Positions 7,237 through 15,132 of a DNA stretch of 64,000 bases are shown here, piece after piece. Within the stretch, counting starts at the first letter, position 1, and every line of letters starts with the position of its first letter. The stretch is from Candidatus Lindowbacteria bacterium RIFCSPLOWO2_12_FULL_62_27 (GTDB lineage Bacteria > Lindowbacteria > 2-12-FULL-62-27). The notes beneath the pieces are model-generated. The model was given only the letters and a program-made list of their open reading frames with translations. It did not search any database and was not told the origin of the DNA. The stretch spans positions 1 through 64,000 of the forward strand of contig MFPR01000017.1 in NCBI GenBank assembly GCA_001784175.1. Reading direction: 5' to 3'. A program made the position numbers and the translations under genes.

Positions 7237-7506
7237 TTATTCGATCAACTTCCAGACCCCAACCGCCGACCCAATCGCGCCAACAAATCCCAGCCACACC
7301 CGCCAGTTCCAATCGAGTTGTTTGGCATGACTCGCCACCTTCTCCGTCAACACCGCGATTTTGCCGGTGAGCTTTGACTCGATCGTATCCATCCGTCCGT
7401 CGAGTTTCGCGTTCTGGATCCGGATCTCCGTCAGAAGTTCCATCTGTTCATCCTGTTTGCCATTCAGATTATTCAGCGCCGCCAGGATTTCCTCGTTCTC
7501 GCTCAT
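7237..7506 (-). CDS. Small coiled-coil protein with C-terminal membrane helix (XhlA/holin-associated-like)
   Basis: The 89-residue frame starts at ATG 7506 and overlaps the holin-like gene by 4 bases (ATGA). The first ~55 residues are a coiled coil (ILAALNNLNGKQDEQMELL), followed by one hydrophobic segment (VWLGFVGAIGSAVGVWKLI). This design is typical of haemolysin XhlA-like and spanin-like lysis accessories. Its position as the last gene of the lysis cassette supports a lysis role; the exact class is uncertain. Confidence 0.6.
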   Translation of the reverse strand: MSENEEILAALNNLNGKQDEQMELLTEIRIQNAKLDGRMDTIESKLTGKIAVLTEKVASHAKQLDWNWRVWLGFVGAIGSAVGVWKLIE

Positions 7507-7970
7507 GGCCTCGTCCCCTCCGATTTGCCGAATAGCTGTGCTTTCTCCCACGTCCGCGCGCCCACATACCCCAGCATGACCGACCCGAACAGCCAGAACA
7601 TCGGCTCCGGAAATTCGATGGGCGTCCGGCCAAGCAGTGGCACCACCACGTAGTTCCAAAGCAAAATAAAATTGCAGATGTAGAGAAACAACGGCCGCGC
7701 GCGGCTGGTGAATTTGTCCCCGCTCATCGTCTCGGCCCGGATGTTTTCGCCGGCCACCTTCGTGACCTCGATGTCGTGCCCCCGGACCGCCAGCTCAAAT
7801 TCGTGCTGGAGGGTCATCTCCTGCATCCGAAGTTTGGCTTTGACCAAATCCGCCGCCCGCTTCTCGTCCGCCGTCTCGACAAATTTATCGATCACGTCCC
7901 CGATGGTCTTGACGACACCACCGGCGTTGCCGCCCTGAAAAAGGCCGCCGAACAATCCAAGTAAGTTCAT
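7503..7970 (-). CDS. Probable phage holin (3TM-type family)
   Basis: This 155-residue protein has an N-terminal glycine-rich amphipathic segment, a central charged helix (ADEKRAADLVKAKLRMQ), and two membrane segments near the C-terminus (FLYICNFILLWNYVVVPLL and FWLFGSVMLGYVGA). The arrangement matches the 3TM holin family found beside endolysins. It overlaps the amidase gene upstream and the coiled-coil gene downstream by ATGA. It would form the membrane lesion that releases the amidase. Confidence 0.7.
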   Translation of the reverse strand: MNLLGLFGGLFQGGNAGGVVKTIGDVIDKFVETADEKRAADLVKAKLRMQEMTLQHEFELAVRGHDIEVTKVAGENIRAETMSGDKFTSRARPLFLYICNFILLWNYVVVPLLGRTPIEFPEPMFWLFGSVMLGYVGARTWEKAQLFGKSEGTRP

Positions 7971-8518
7971 GCGATCTTCACCCCCGCCCGAATTCGAAGC
8001 TCCGTTGCCACGGTCTTCACAAATTCCTCGAACGGGAATTTCTTTCCCGGGCAATCCTTCTCCTGAAACCGGCTGTGCGGATAAATCACATTGGCGTTCT
8101 CGTGGATTCCCTCGCGGAGCAACGCCACGCACAACCGTACCCCGCTCTCAAACGTCAGCCGTGACAATTCCTCCTCGTTGAAATTCCCCGCAAAACAAAT
8201 CCCGATGCAGGATGAATTGACCCCTGCCGGCATCACGATCTTGCCGTCCAGCGATTTCGTTGCCTTGGTGTGGCTCCCCGGTCTCTGCCAGACCCATCGG
8301 GCCTTTTCCCCGGCATCCGAAATCCAAATCCCGCCATCCTCCTCGATCCCGAAGTGGTATCCCATGTCCGAGTAGCCTCTCCCGCCGTCCGCTGCCGGCT
8401 TCACATGAAAATTCGCATACGCCTGAATATCGTGCCGCTCCGTTTTCGCGTTCGCCGCGCCGTGATGAAGGACGATCCCTACCCATTCTCGTAAATTGCC
8501 GCGGACCACTTTCCACAC
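7967..8518 (-). CDS. N-acetylmuramoyl-L-alanine amidase (endolysin)
   Basis: The protein has the amidase_2/PGRP fold: VLHHGAAN with the first zinc His, GYHFGIEEDGGIW, IGICFAGNF, then HSRFQEKDCPGKKFPF with the second His, the Cys ligand and the catalytic-site Lys. GTG 8518, preceded by GAGG, is the chosen start (183 residues); the frame stays open beyond it into the terminase gene. It has no signal peptide and therefore depends on the adjacent holin. It cleaves the amide bond between N-acetylmuramic acid and the stem peptide during lysis. Confidence 0.88.
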   Translation of the reverse strand: MWKVVRGNLREWVGIVLHHGAANAKTERHDIQAYANFHVKPAADGGRGYSDMGYHFGIEEDGGIWISDAGEKARWVWQRPGSHTKATKSLDGKIVMPAGVNSSCIGICFAGNFNEEELSRLTFESGVRLCVALLREGIHENANVIYPHSRFQEKDCPGKKFPFEEFVKTVATELRIRAGVKIA

Positions 8519-8549
8519 ATCCGCAACCTCGATCTTCCGGATCGGCCAG

Positions 8550-10253
8550 TTACCGGATGGGGATTCCACAGACTTTCGTCTTTCCCGTATGTGTGGGCAT
8601 GTCCGTTTTCTGCTTGACCGCTCGAAGCTCCACCGTCGGCACCGCCGCATCCTGCCCTGCCGGAACCGCCGTCTCCCCTGGAAAATAATCTTTGTAGAAC
8701 GCATAAGCGAGACACCGCGCCGCATCGACGATATGGTCATCCACCTTCGAATACTTCGGCCGCCCACGCGACAAATCCACCGTATGATTCCGGAACTGGT
8801 AGAGAAGATCGTCATCATCCGGCAGGCCGAGATTCCCCCGTTGCAACATTGACACGAGCGCATCCGTCGCCCAGACCTTCGAGTTCTTCCGCATCCCATC
8901 GCCCACGACGAGATTGCTCGAAAAATCAAACGGCAGAAGCTGGCAACGAAATCCCCCGCGGTATTGCAAATTCTCACACACCGGCGCCCCCACGCCCGTC
9001 GCGTCAATGGCCATGTACCGAACCCTTATCTCCTGGTCCACCGCTTTCAGTACGTTCTCAATCTGCGGCCACGACGCCCCAATCAGGGTGATGATTCCGA
9101 TCACATCCAGATCGTCACCCGATGCCATGGATGGCATCGCACCCGTAGTCGGTGTTTCTGCGTAGCCCGGAGGGCGTAGCCGCCGACGAAGGGTGTCGGC
9201 CTCGGCAAACAAAATCTCGCACGGGCTTCCCGCCGACGTCCCAAGATCGCATCCAACCAATAGCTCTTTCGGCCGCTCCGCCACAAAATCTCGCAACCGC
9301 CGAAGGACGTCCCCTTCCAAATCCTTAGTCTCCGCTCCCACTACCCGCACCCTCAAAAACTCTCCCTCGTAAATCGCCCGGTCGATGCACTCGGCCGAAA
9401 ATACGCCGGCCATGATATTGCCCCAATTCGCCCGGATCTCGCGGTCGTACCCTTCCGGTCCCAGCTCCTCCAGAAGCTCCCGCTTTTTCTCCTCCGTCAT
9501 ATTCGGATTTTCTTCGCCGGAAATATGGAATTCCTTGTACCCCATCTTGGGGTCCGTACACGCCCGGTAGAAATGCTCGCGCTTGCCGGTCGGCGTCGAG
9601 GACAGAATCGTTAACGCCGCCGGCGCATTGATCGACGTCGGCCCCTCGGCCGCCCAGAACGCTTTCGGCATGTAGTCCGCCTCGTCGATGATTTTCACGT
9701 CGTAAGTCTTCGACCGCGGCCCCTCGCCCTTGTCGCCTGGTCCACGAAAGTCGATGAAACTCCCGTTCGGAAGAATGATCCTTTTATATGGAGACAACCG
9801 AATCCGTATGGCCGATCTTGCAAGATCGCGCTCGGCCTTCCGGTCCATGCCTTCGTGAATCATCAGCCGCATATCCTCGTTAGATTCCATGAGCGTCCGT
9901 GTCCGATCGTAAAGCGTCTCCGCCCAGTCGTCCTTCGCCGAAGCCATCAAAATCCGCGCCCCGCGCAGGATCGCCGCCGGGCCGCGCGTGGCTGGGCACA
10001 TCTTCACCCACGCAAAATAGAGCGCGATCAGCGCCATGCACTCGGTCTTCCCGAATTGACGGCCGATCCGGTAGGCGATCTTGTTGAACTGATGAATCGC
10101 CCGAAGCATCCCGTCCTGCCTTGGCCTGACCCGCCAGTCGAATTTTTCGTTCGCCCAGAGGACGATATCCGTCAGTGTCGCAATCCGATTCCGCGCTCCC
10201 TCGTCCCGAATTTTCGATAAAGGACTTTCCATGACCGCCGCCGTCCCGCTCAT
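8550..10253 (-). CDS. terL: Phage terminase large subunit (packaging ATPase/nuclease)
   Basis: At 567 residues this is a complete TerL. The ATPase domain has Walker A-like GRQFGKTE (about 64-71) and Walker B VKIIDEAD (186-193), with coupling motif SSTPTG. The RNase H-like nuclease domain has the first Asp in GCDLGTS (~336), the second in MAIDATGVG (~417) and the third in DDHIVDAARCLAY near 507. It packages DNA into proheads through the portal. Two oddities stand out. It lies at the lysis end of the operon, far from the small terminase at 43.3-43.9 kb, and the nuclease domain carries a palindromic-repeat-derived insertion (about residues 346-379) between the first two core strands. Confidence 0.92.
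   Translation of the reverse strand: MSGTAAVMESPLSKIRDEGARNRIATLTDIVLWANEKFDWRVRPRQDGMLRAIHQFNKIAYRIGRQFGKTECMALIALYFAWVKMCPATRGPAAILRGARILMASAKDDWAETLYDRTRTLMESNEDMRLMIHEGMDRKAERDLARSAIRIRLSPYKRIILPNGSFIDFRGPGDKGEGPRSKTYDVKIIDEADYMPKAFWAAEGPTSINAPAALTILSSTPTGKREHFYRACTDPKMGYKEFHISGEENPNMTEEKKRELLEELGPEGYDREIRANWGNIMAGVFSAECIDRAIYEGEFLRVRVVGAETKDLEGDVLRRLRDFVAERPKELLVGCDLGTSAGSPCEILFAEADTLRRRLRPPGYAETPTTGAMPSMASGDDLDVIGIITLIGASWPQIENVLKAVDQEIRVRYMAIDATGVGAPVCENLQYRGGFRCQLLPFDFSSNLVVGDGMRKNSKVWATDALVSMLQRGNLGLPDDDDLLYQFRNHTVDLSRGRPKYSKVDDHIVDAARCLAYAFYKDYFPGETAVPAGQDAAVPTVELRAVKQKTDMPTHTGKTKVCGIPIR
9155..9212. repeat. Palindromic repeat inserted in frame in terL
   Basis: The DNA shows adjacent hairpins: TAGCCCGGAGGGCGTA, then GCCGAC...GTCGGC separated by seven bases. 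Translated in the terL frame it gives an Arg/Pro-rich stretch (EADTLRRRLRPPGYAETP) with no counterpart in typical TerL nuclease domains. The repeat type resembles mobile REP-like elements that I recall inserting into coding sequences in some environmental bacteria; that family link is from memory and unverified. Confidence 0.5.
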
Positions 10254-11800
10254 CCCTCATACACCCGGATCGACTTGGGCCGCGCCAGCGCCGCGCGCCT
10301 GGCGATTCCGGGAACTGGATCTACCAGAAACGGACCGAGCGTCTCGTAGGCTCGCCGTTCAAACTCACGCTTTTGGGTTTGCATGAGATCGATCCGCCTC
10401 GACCCTGCGCCGGCGGCCGCGCCAGCGGACATCGTCTGGGTCGTATTCCAAATCGCCGCGTCAAGCAAAAACGACATGGCCAGCTCCGCACCACCGCGCC
10501 GAAACCGCGGATCGCTGATGTTCGCCGATGGCTTCAGCCGTTCTTGAATGAACGCCGACGCCTTGATGAGCGATGCGATAATGTTCTGGTCGGTGATCCT
10601 TGTCGCGCTGTGCCGGTAGGTCAATTCAATCGGCTCGGCGTTGGGCCCAAGCCACCGGAATCGCCCAAGCATATAATCGATCTCGTATAATCCGGATGCG
10701 CTCCATGAAGGAAGAGGGTTTGGAAAGTTGAGACGCCGAACCGTTTCCGTGCCTGTTTCGATGAGGACGTGTTCCAGATTTTGGCTGAACGCAACCCCGT
10801 TGATCGCAGGGATGGTCGTCAACTGCTTTGTAATGAGCCCAGTGTCCACGCCGAAAATGATCTGCATCTCTGACTTCATCCCGTCCAGATTTATGAAAAC
10901 GATGTGCAGTCCGGTAAACGCTGTCAACCTCGTCGCCCGAAACGTCCGAACCCGCACCACCATCCGAATCGGCACAATCCGCCCGACACGAATCCGCGCC
11001 TTCGCCCGCGCGATGACGTTGACCAGCCGAAGATGGGTGTTAGCCCGAACCGGTGCAACCTCTCCCGCCCGGATCCGCGTCGCCCCGCGAACGAACACCC
11101 GCGGCCCCACGCGGACTTTGGAATTTCCCCGAGTGATCCCCCGCTTGCCGATAATAAAGTCCGTGCCGCCTCGAACAAACGAATTGACCAAATGTAACGA
11201 TGGCACGATCGACGTGACACGGTTCTTGAACACCGACATGAAACTTTTGCCGCGCACCTTCGTCCGAACCAAAAGCCGCGGCGCGTCAATCGCCATCGTA
11301 ACCGCGGCGCCCGTCGCGGTGGGTCCGGACACGATCGGCAACTGCCTGTAATTGGGCACGGGATTCGTGTTGCTGCCTTCCAATCGAGATACCGCCCGTA
11401 CCCAAACCCACTGTGCCCCGTTAGGGACGGACGTCGTAATGACGATCTGTGCGTCGACAAACCCGTACACCTGTGCCGCAAACTGCGCTAGAATTCCAAT
11501 CGACTGTCCCGGATAAATCTGGACGGACAATCCGGCCGGCCCGGGATCCGAAAAATCCTGGCCGATTGGTTTGAAATGTAGCCGCGAGAAAAAATTGGGC
11601 GTGGGCGAGCTGATATGAAACGTCCGAAGCGTCGGCCCGGCGAAATAGTGGTCTTCCGCAAAATGCAGAACGCCGGTCCAGAGATGAAAATAATTTATTT
11701 CCGAATCTTGCCGATCATCCGTAAACTGAATGACAAACGCGTGCTCCGCGCTGCCTGCAACCGGAACGCCTACGCCATACACTTCGTCGAGCGTAGGCAT
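10250..11800 (-). CDS. Phage structural protein with 14-residue Arg-rich repeats
   Basis: This 516-residue protein overlaps terL by 4 bases. The N-terminal ~175 residues look like a beta-rich virion domain. From about residue 180 to 310 there is a striking 14-residue periodicity, for example FVRGATRIRAGEVA, PIRMVVRVRTFRAT and ITRGNSKVRVGPRV, with Val/Ile-Arg pairs at fixed positions; this suggests a beta-solenoid or intertwined fibre. The C-terminal ~200 residues form a separate mixed domain. I cannot assign a family. It is the best candidate here for a spike, fibre or head-completion protein. Confidence 0.6.
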   Translation of the reverse strand: MPTLDEVYGVGVPVAGSAEHAFVIQFTDDRQDSEINYFHLWTGVLHFAEDHYFAGPTLRTFHISSPTPNFFSRLHFKPIGQDFSDPGPAGLSVQIYPGQSIGILAQFAAQVYGFVDAQIVITTSVPNGAQWVWVRAVSRLEGSNTNPVPNYRQLPIVSGPTATGAAVTMAIDAPRLLVRTKVRGKSFMSVFKNRVTSIVPSLHLVNSFVRGGTDFIIGKRGITRGNSKVRVGPRVFVRGATRIRAGEVAPVRANTHLRLVNVIARAKARIRVGRIVPIRMVVRVRTFRATRLTAFTGLHIVFINLDGMKSEMQIIFGVDTGLITKQLTTIPAINGVAFSQNLEHVLIETGTETVRRLNFPNPLPSWSASGLYEIDYMLGRFRWLGPNAEPIELTYRHSATRITDQNIIASLIKASAFIQERLKPSANISDPRFRRGGAELAMSFLLDAAIWNTTQTMSAGAAAGAGSRRIDLMQTQKREFERRAYETLGPFLVDPVPGIARRAALARPKSIRVYEG

Positions 11801-11805
11801 GGGGC

Positions 11806-12213
11806 TTAGACCGCAAGCTCAATCGAGTTGATCACCAGCTTGATGCCGACATAGTTCCCAACCGCCGTTCCGGGCGGAATCGTGACGCGAACAAACATCT
11901 GCGTCTCGCTCGGACCGGCCGCAATATTCGGCAGCGGCTGCGACGCCCCAGGCGAGGCGCTATCCAGCCCCGCCTGCGTCGTCGCCATCCGGATCATCAC
12001 CGCATCAATCACCGGATCTGAATCCTCGATCGTAATCAGCAAATTTTGATATTGCTTTGTCGAATCCGCGTTTCGGACAAACAACCCCTGGTCCCGGCTC
12101 TGTCCAGCCGTCCCGTCAAATGTCACGTCATCGAATATCGCCGCGCCCGACTGCCCGGCATCATCCGCAATCGGCCCGACCCCCCCAGCCGCCTTGAAGA
12201 AATGTAGCGCCAT
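11806..12213 (-). CDS. Small phage structural protein
   Basis: This 135-residue protein starts MALHFFKAAGGVGPIADD and is rich in Gly, Asp and Val with strand-like segments (ETQMFVRVTIPPGTAVGNYVG). It has no signal peptide or membrane segment. It lies between the capsid gene and the repeat protein in the same operon, so a minor virion role is likely. The 90-base gap on its upstream side (12214-12303) is rich in G+C homopolymer runs and holds no gene. Confidence 0.55.
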   Translation of the reverse strand: MALHFFKAAGGVGPIADDAGQSGAAIFDDVTFDGTAGQSRDQGLFVRNADSTKQYQNLLITIEDSDPVIDAVMIRMATTQAGLDSASPGASQPLPNIAAGPSETQMFVRVTIPPGTAVGNYVGIKLVINSIELAV

Positions 12214-12303
12214 GGTTCACCCCGAATGGAAGATGGGGGAAAAGGAGAGAGGGGCGCCGTCCCCCCCTCCCTCCCCCCTATAACGCCAGTTCTTTACCGG
12301 CCG

Positions 12304-13350
12304 TTAAATCTGTATAACCACCCGCGCATCCTTGTACAGAATCGCAAAATCGACATTCAGCGTGATGTAGGAGCGGTCCCACTGTTTTGAAATGAGCTTG
12401 TCGCTCTCCACCGTCACGTCGTTTTCCGTGACCTTCACGACCGCGAACGCCTTGTCCAGAATCGTCACCTGGTTGTCCGGCTGGTTTCGGAGCGCGTCGA
12501 GCGTCAGGCCCAAGGGACTCGGCGTCTTGCCCGTCCGCGCGAAATCGAACACCAGCGGGTCCTTGAACTCCGCCATGTTGAGAATCTTCCGCTTGGTCGT
12601 CGCACTGCAGAGGATGTTGGTCGGCGTGAAATTCCGATTGTCCATGAGTTCGACAAAGCCCATGGTCAGGTCCTCGTACACGAGCGCGCCCGGCGTGATG
12701 ACCGGAATCGCCGTCGGCGCCGACTCCGTGGAATTGCCCACCCGCAGAACCTCGCCGCACCGGTTGTCGAGCTGGATCCCGACCCTCTGGCCGACCCGCT
12801 CCAGATGCACTCGGAGCATGTTGATCTTCATCCGCCGCATCGCCTCGTAGGACGCGATGATCCCACGGCCCTTCTTGCCGATCACAACGATCCGGTCACC
12901 GTACTTGATCTCGCTCTCCGGAATGTCCGCACCCTCGGCAACGTCGAGGGCCTCCTCCTCGGCCTCGTTCTCTTTCTCGTCCACGTACGGCACCTGATAC
13001 GAATTGCCCTCCGCCGTTTCCTCGCTCGCCACGAGCCGGTTGTGAATAGGCCGGTGCCGCAGGCCCGAGAGAACGCCCTCCCGCACGATGTCCGGAAAGA
13101 GCCACTTCGCGTTTGGATCCGACGAGAAAAATTTCTCGATCGTGCAGTTCGGCAGATCGATCTTGAACTGGTCCCGGCAGTAATCCCGGATGTTCGACCC
13201 CGTGACCTTGAAATACTCGCCGTACGTCGCCCCGACCCGGTTTAGCTCAAAGTACAACCGCTCGCCCCGCATGTCCTTGAGCGCCCCGACGTCCTGGGTA
13301 AAGAACTCAATCTTGTCGACCATCTTTTCCATCAGTTCCGTTGTCTTCAT
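12304..13350 (-). CDS. Probable major capsid protein
   Basis: The start is ATG 13350 (MKTTELMEKMVDKIEFF), preceded at about ten bases by AGGTAGG, giving 348 residues. Size and position directly downstream of the protease/scaffold and decoration genes are those of an HK97-fold major capsid protein. The C-terminal region (WDRSYITLNVDFAILYKDARV) resembles the P-domain strand ending seen in such proteins. Sequence similarity alone is weak by eye, so the call rests mainly on gene order: protease, scaffold, decoration, capsid. Confidence 0.72.
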   Translation of the reverse strand: MKTTELMEKMVDKIEFFTQDVGALKDMRGERLYFELNRVGATYGEYFKVTGSNIRDYCRDQFKIDLPNCTIEKFFSSDPNAKWLFPDIVREGVLSGLRHRPIHNRLVASEETAEGNSYQVPYVDEKENEAEEEALDVAEGADIPESEIKYGDRIVVIGKKGRGIIASYEAMRRMKINMLRVHLERVGQRVGIQLDNRCGEVLRVGNSTESAPTAIPVITPGALVYEDLTMGFVELMDNRNFTPTNILCSATTKRKILNMAEFKDPLVFDFARTGKTPSPLGLTLDALRNQPDNQVTILDKAFAVVKVTENDVTVESDKLISKQWDRSYITLNVDFAILYKDARVVIQI

Positions 13351-13361
13351 GTTCCGCCGAC

Positions 13362-13727
13362 CTACCTTTCCACGTCCACGGTCGTGCCGGCCGTGTCCAC
13401 CGCAATCACCAGCCACCGGCCGGTCGGAGCTGCCTTGACCTTGCCGGCCGTCGCGCTCCCCACAACCGACTGGCCCACCACGGGGGATGCGCCAGCGTAC
13501 GAAAATCGCAGGACGCCATTCATGACGACCGCCGTCAGCGCCCCATCTTTGTTCACCAGCTTGTCCAGCACCTGCCCATGCACTTCCGCCCCGTCCGGGC
13601 TGTGCACGACGGTGTAGCTCCCGTTGAACGACACCGCCTGTCCTTCCGACAAATTCGCCGTCCCCGCACTCGGCGCCGTCGCCGTAACGACAGGGCTTCC
13701 GCGCAAGGGGCCTCCGACTTTAGCCAT
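13362..13727 (-). CDS. Probable head decoration protein
   Basis: This 121-residue, beta-rich, Gly/Val/Ala-rich protein lies between the scaffold and the capsid gene, where lambda gpD-like or DUF2190-type decoration proteins usually sit. The C-terminal pattern (VVGQSVVGSATAGKVKAAPTG, then WLVIAVDTAGTTVDV) matches the small barrel of those proteins. It overlaps the end of the protease gene by 8 bases. Confidence 0.6.
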   Translation of the reverse strand: MAKVGGPLRGSPVVTATAPSAGTANLSEGQAVSFNGSYTVVHSPDGAEVHGQVLDKLVNKDGALTAVVMNGVLRFSYAGASPVVGQSVVGSATAGKVKAAPTGRWLVIAVDTAGTTVDVER

Positions 13728-14421
13728 TGATGTTCACCCGCCTATCCTGAAATAGTGGTGCGCCCTCATTCAGCATGTCGCGCACCTTTGCCTGCCGTTC
13801 ATCGCCGGCGTGCTGGCCATCAAACGGCGCATGGATCGACTGTCCGGCCGCCGGAAACTTCTCGTCCACGCGCTTTCGAAGCCCCTCGATTTCCTTCTTG
13901 AGATCGTCCACCGTCAGCGCCGCGAGTTTGCGTTTCGTGTTGTCGGAATTGAATCCGTTGCCATCCACGAGTCCGGCTAATCGGTGCGCCTCAAACGCGA
14001 GGTCCTCGCGGTATTTCTTCCCCGCCTCGACCTCCGGCTGTGCCTGCTCGTATTTCGCCCGCAGGTCCTCGTACGCCGCCTGCGACTCTTTCAGCGAGGC
14101 GGAGAGCCGGTCAAACTCGGCCTGAAGCCCATCCGCCTTCTCTCGAATCTTCGCCATCTCCGCATCCCTTTCCCGAAGGTCGCTCTGCAGTTTTTTGATC
14201 TGCTCGTCCTGCCGGTCCCGTTCGGCCGTGGCATCCGCCGTCGCTTTCCCAAGTTCCGCCACGCGCCCATTCAGCGCGTCGATTTCTTTCTGCCGTTCGC
14301 CCAGCCTGGCAATCGCCTCATCCGCCTTGTCCACCGCCGTTTTCAGCGCCCGCTCATGTTCCTCCTTGAGCGCCGCCAACGCCGTCTCGTGTTCAACCTT
14401 CAGTTTCTGAATCTCATCCAT
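13720..14421 (-). CDS. Nested scaffold protein (internal start)
   Basis: Within the protease gene, ATG 14421 (MDEIQKLKVEHETALAALK) is preceded at ideal spacing by GGGAGGGAA, one of the strongest ribosome-binding sites in the operon. Initiation there yields 233 residues covering only the coiled-coil scaffold and C-terminal helices. This is the lambda C/Nu3 arrangement, in which free scaffold is made in excess over the protease fusion. Two products are inferred from sequence alone. Confidence 0.65.
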   Translation of the reverse strand: MDEIQKLKVEHETALAALKEEHERALKTAVDKADEAIARLGERQKEIDALNGRVAELGKATADATAERDRQDEQIKKLQSDLRERDAEMAKIREKADGLQAEFDRLSASLKESQAAYEDLRAKYEQAQPEVEAGKKYREDLAFEAHRLAGLVDGNGFNSDNTKRKLAALTVDDLKKEIEGLRKRVDEKFPAAGQSIHAPFDGQHAGDERQAKVRDMLNEGAPLFQDRRVNING

Positions 14422-15015
14422 ATTTCCCTCCCGATTTTGTTTTTCTTCTGGCTCCTGGCTTCCGGCTTCTGGCTTCTCCAGGGATTTCACTATCGCCTCC
14501 ACCCACGTCCGCGGATTCGCCGGAATCCCGACGATCGACACCTCCAGCAGTTCAATGTCATCCAGCACCCGCACCTGCCGCCCGCCGGTGTCCTCGATAA
14601 ATGTCTTGAGGATCCGCCCGCCGACCGACAGCGCCAGCTTGGTCTTGCCCTTGAGCTTCGCCCAAAGTTGCCGGATCTTCGGCTGTGCCTCTTCGCCTTC
14701 AAGCTGAAACACAACCTCAAATTGTCCTTGTGGATTGATGGCCGCCTCGACTGCCCGGCCGAGAGTGTTTTCCCAGGAATGAAAATGATCTCCGAACAGC
14801 GTCAAATTCGCCTTCGCCGTCTCCGCCATCCGCGCCAGCGCATTCTTGCTGAACCGCTCCCCATGCCGATCAATCTTGTCGTCCGACGCCACCCCGCGCA
14901 GAAATCGCAGTTCATTCCCCTGCTCATCCTGCTTGGTGAAAATCTCGACCTGCCCCGTATGGAACCGAAAGTCTACACCCGCGTCCGTCTTCATGCTGGG
15001 CGCAATGCGTGACAT
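13720..15015 (-). CDS. Prohead serine protease fused to a coiled-coil scaffold
   Basis: Residues ~20-195 form an HK97-type (S78-like) prohead protease: RGVASDDKIDRHGERF at the start, the likely catalytic His in LFGDHFHSWENTLGRA, the likely Ser in LALSVGGRI, and LLEVSIVGIPANP near the end. A Glu/Pro-rich linker then leads into a ~200-residue coiled coil typical of scaffold domains. ATG 15015 is chosen; TTG 15030 and ATG 14994 are alternatives, and none has a convincing Shine-Dalgarno site, unlike the other phage genes. This is the point where the 26-kb cargo block abuts, so the original 5' region may have been altered. Confidence 0.85.
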   Translation of the reverse strand: MSRIAPSMKTDAGVDFRFHTGQVEIFTKQDEQGNELRFLRGVASDDKIDRHGERFSKNALARMAETAKANLTLFGDHFHSWENTLGRAVEAAINPQGQFEVVFQLEGEEAQPKIRQLWAKLKGKTKLALSVGGRILKTFIEDTGGRQVRVLDDIELLEVSIVGIPANPRTWVEAIVKSLEKPEAGSQEPEEKQNREGNMDEIQKLKVEHETALAALKEEHERALKTAVDKADEAIARLGERQKEIDALNGRVAELGKATADATAERDRQDEQIKKLQSDLRERDAEMAKIREKADGLQAEFDRLSASLKESQAAYEDLRAKYEQAQPEVEAGKKYREDLAFEAHRLAGLVDGNGFNSDNTKRKLAALTVDDLKKEIEGLRKRVDEKFPAAGQSIHAPFDGQHAGDERQAKVRDMLNEGAPLFQDRRVNING

Positions 15016-15132
15016 TGAAAAGAATGTCAAGAAATATTTTTTGGCAGCGGTGTGAAAGACACAGTCGTAATTGTTACTCGATCTTGTTGGTGGGAATGAA
15101 ATTCGTATGTGAATGTGAATTCGCGCGTGATT

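Noticed and set aside
8519-9007. N-terminal extension of the amidase frame into the terminase gene
   Set aside because: The extension overlaps the conserved TerL nuclease domain out of frame and has no amidase-like sequence.
13984-15012. A 342-codon plus-strand frame opposite the protease/scaffold gene
   Set aside because: The product is a Leu/Arg-rich antisense translation; the minus strand carries clear protease motifs.
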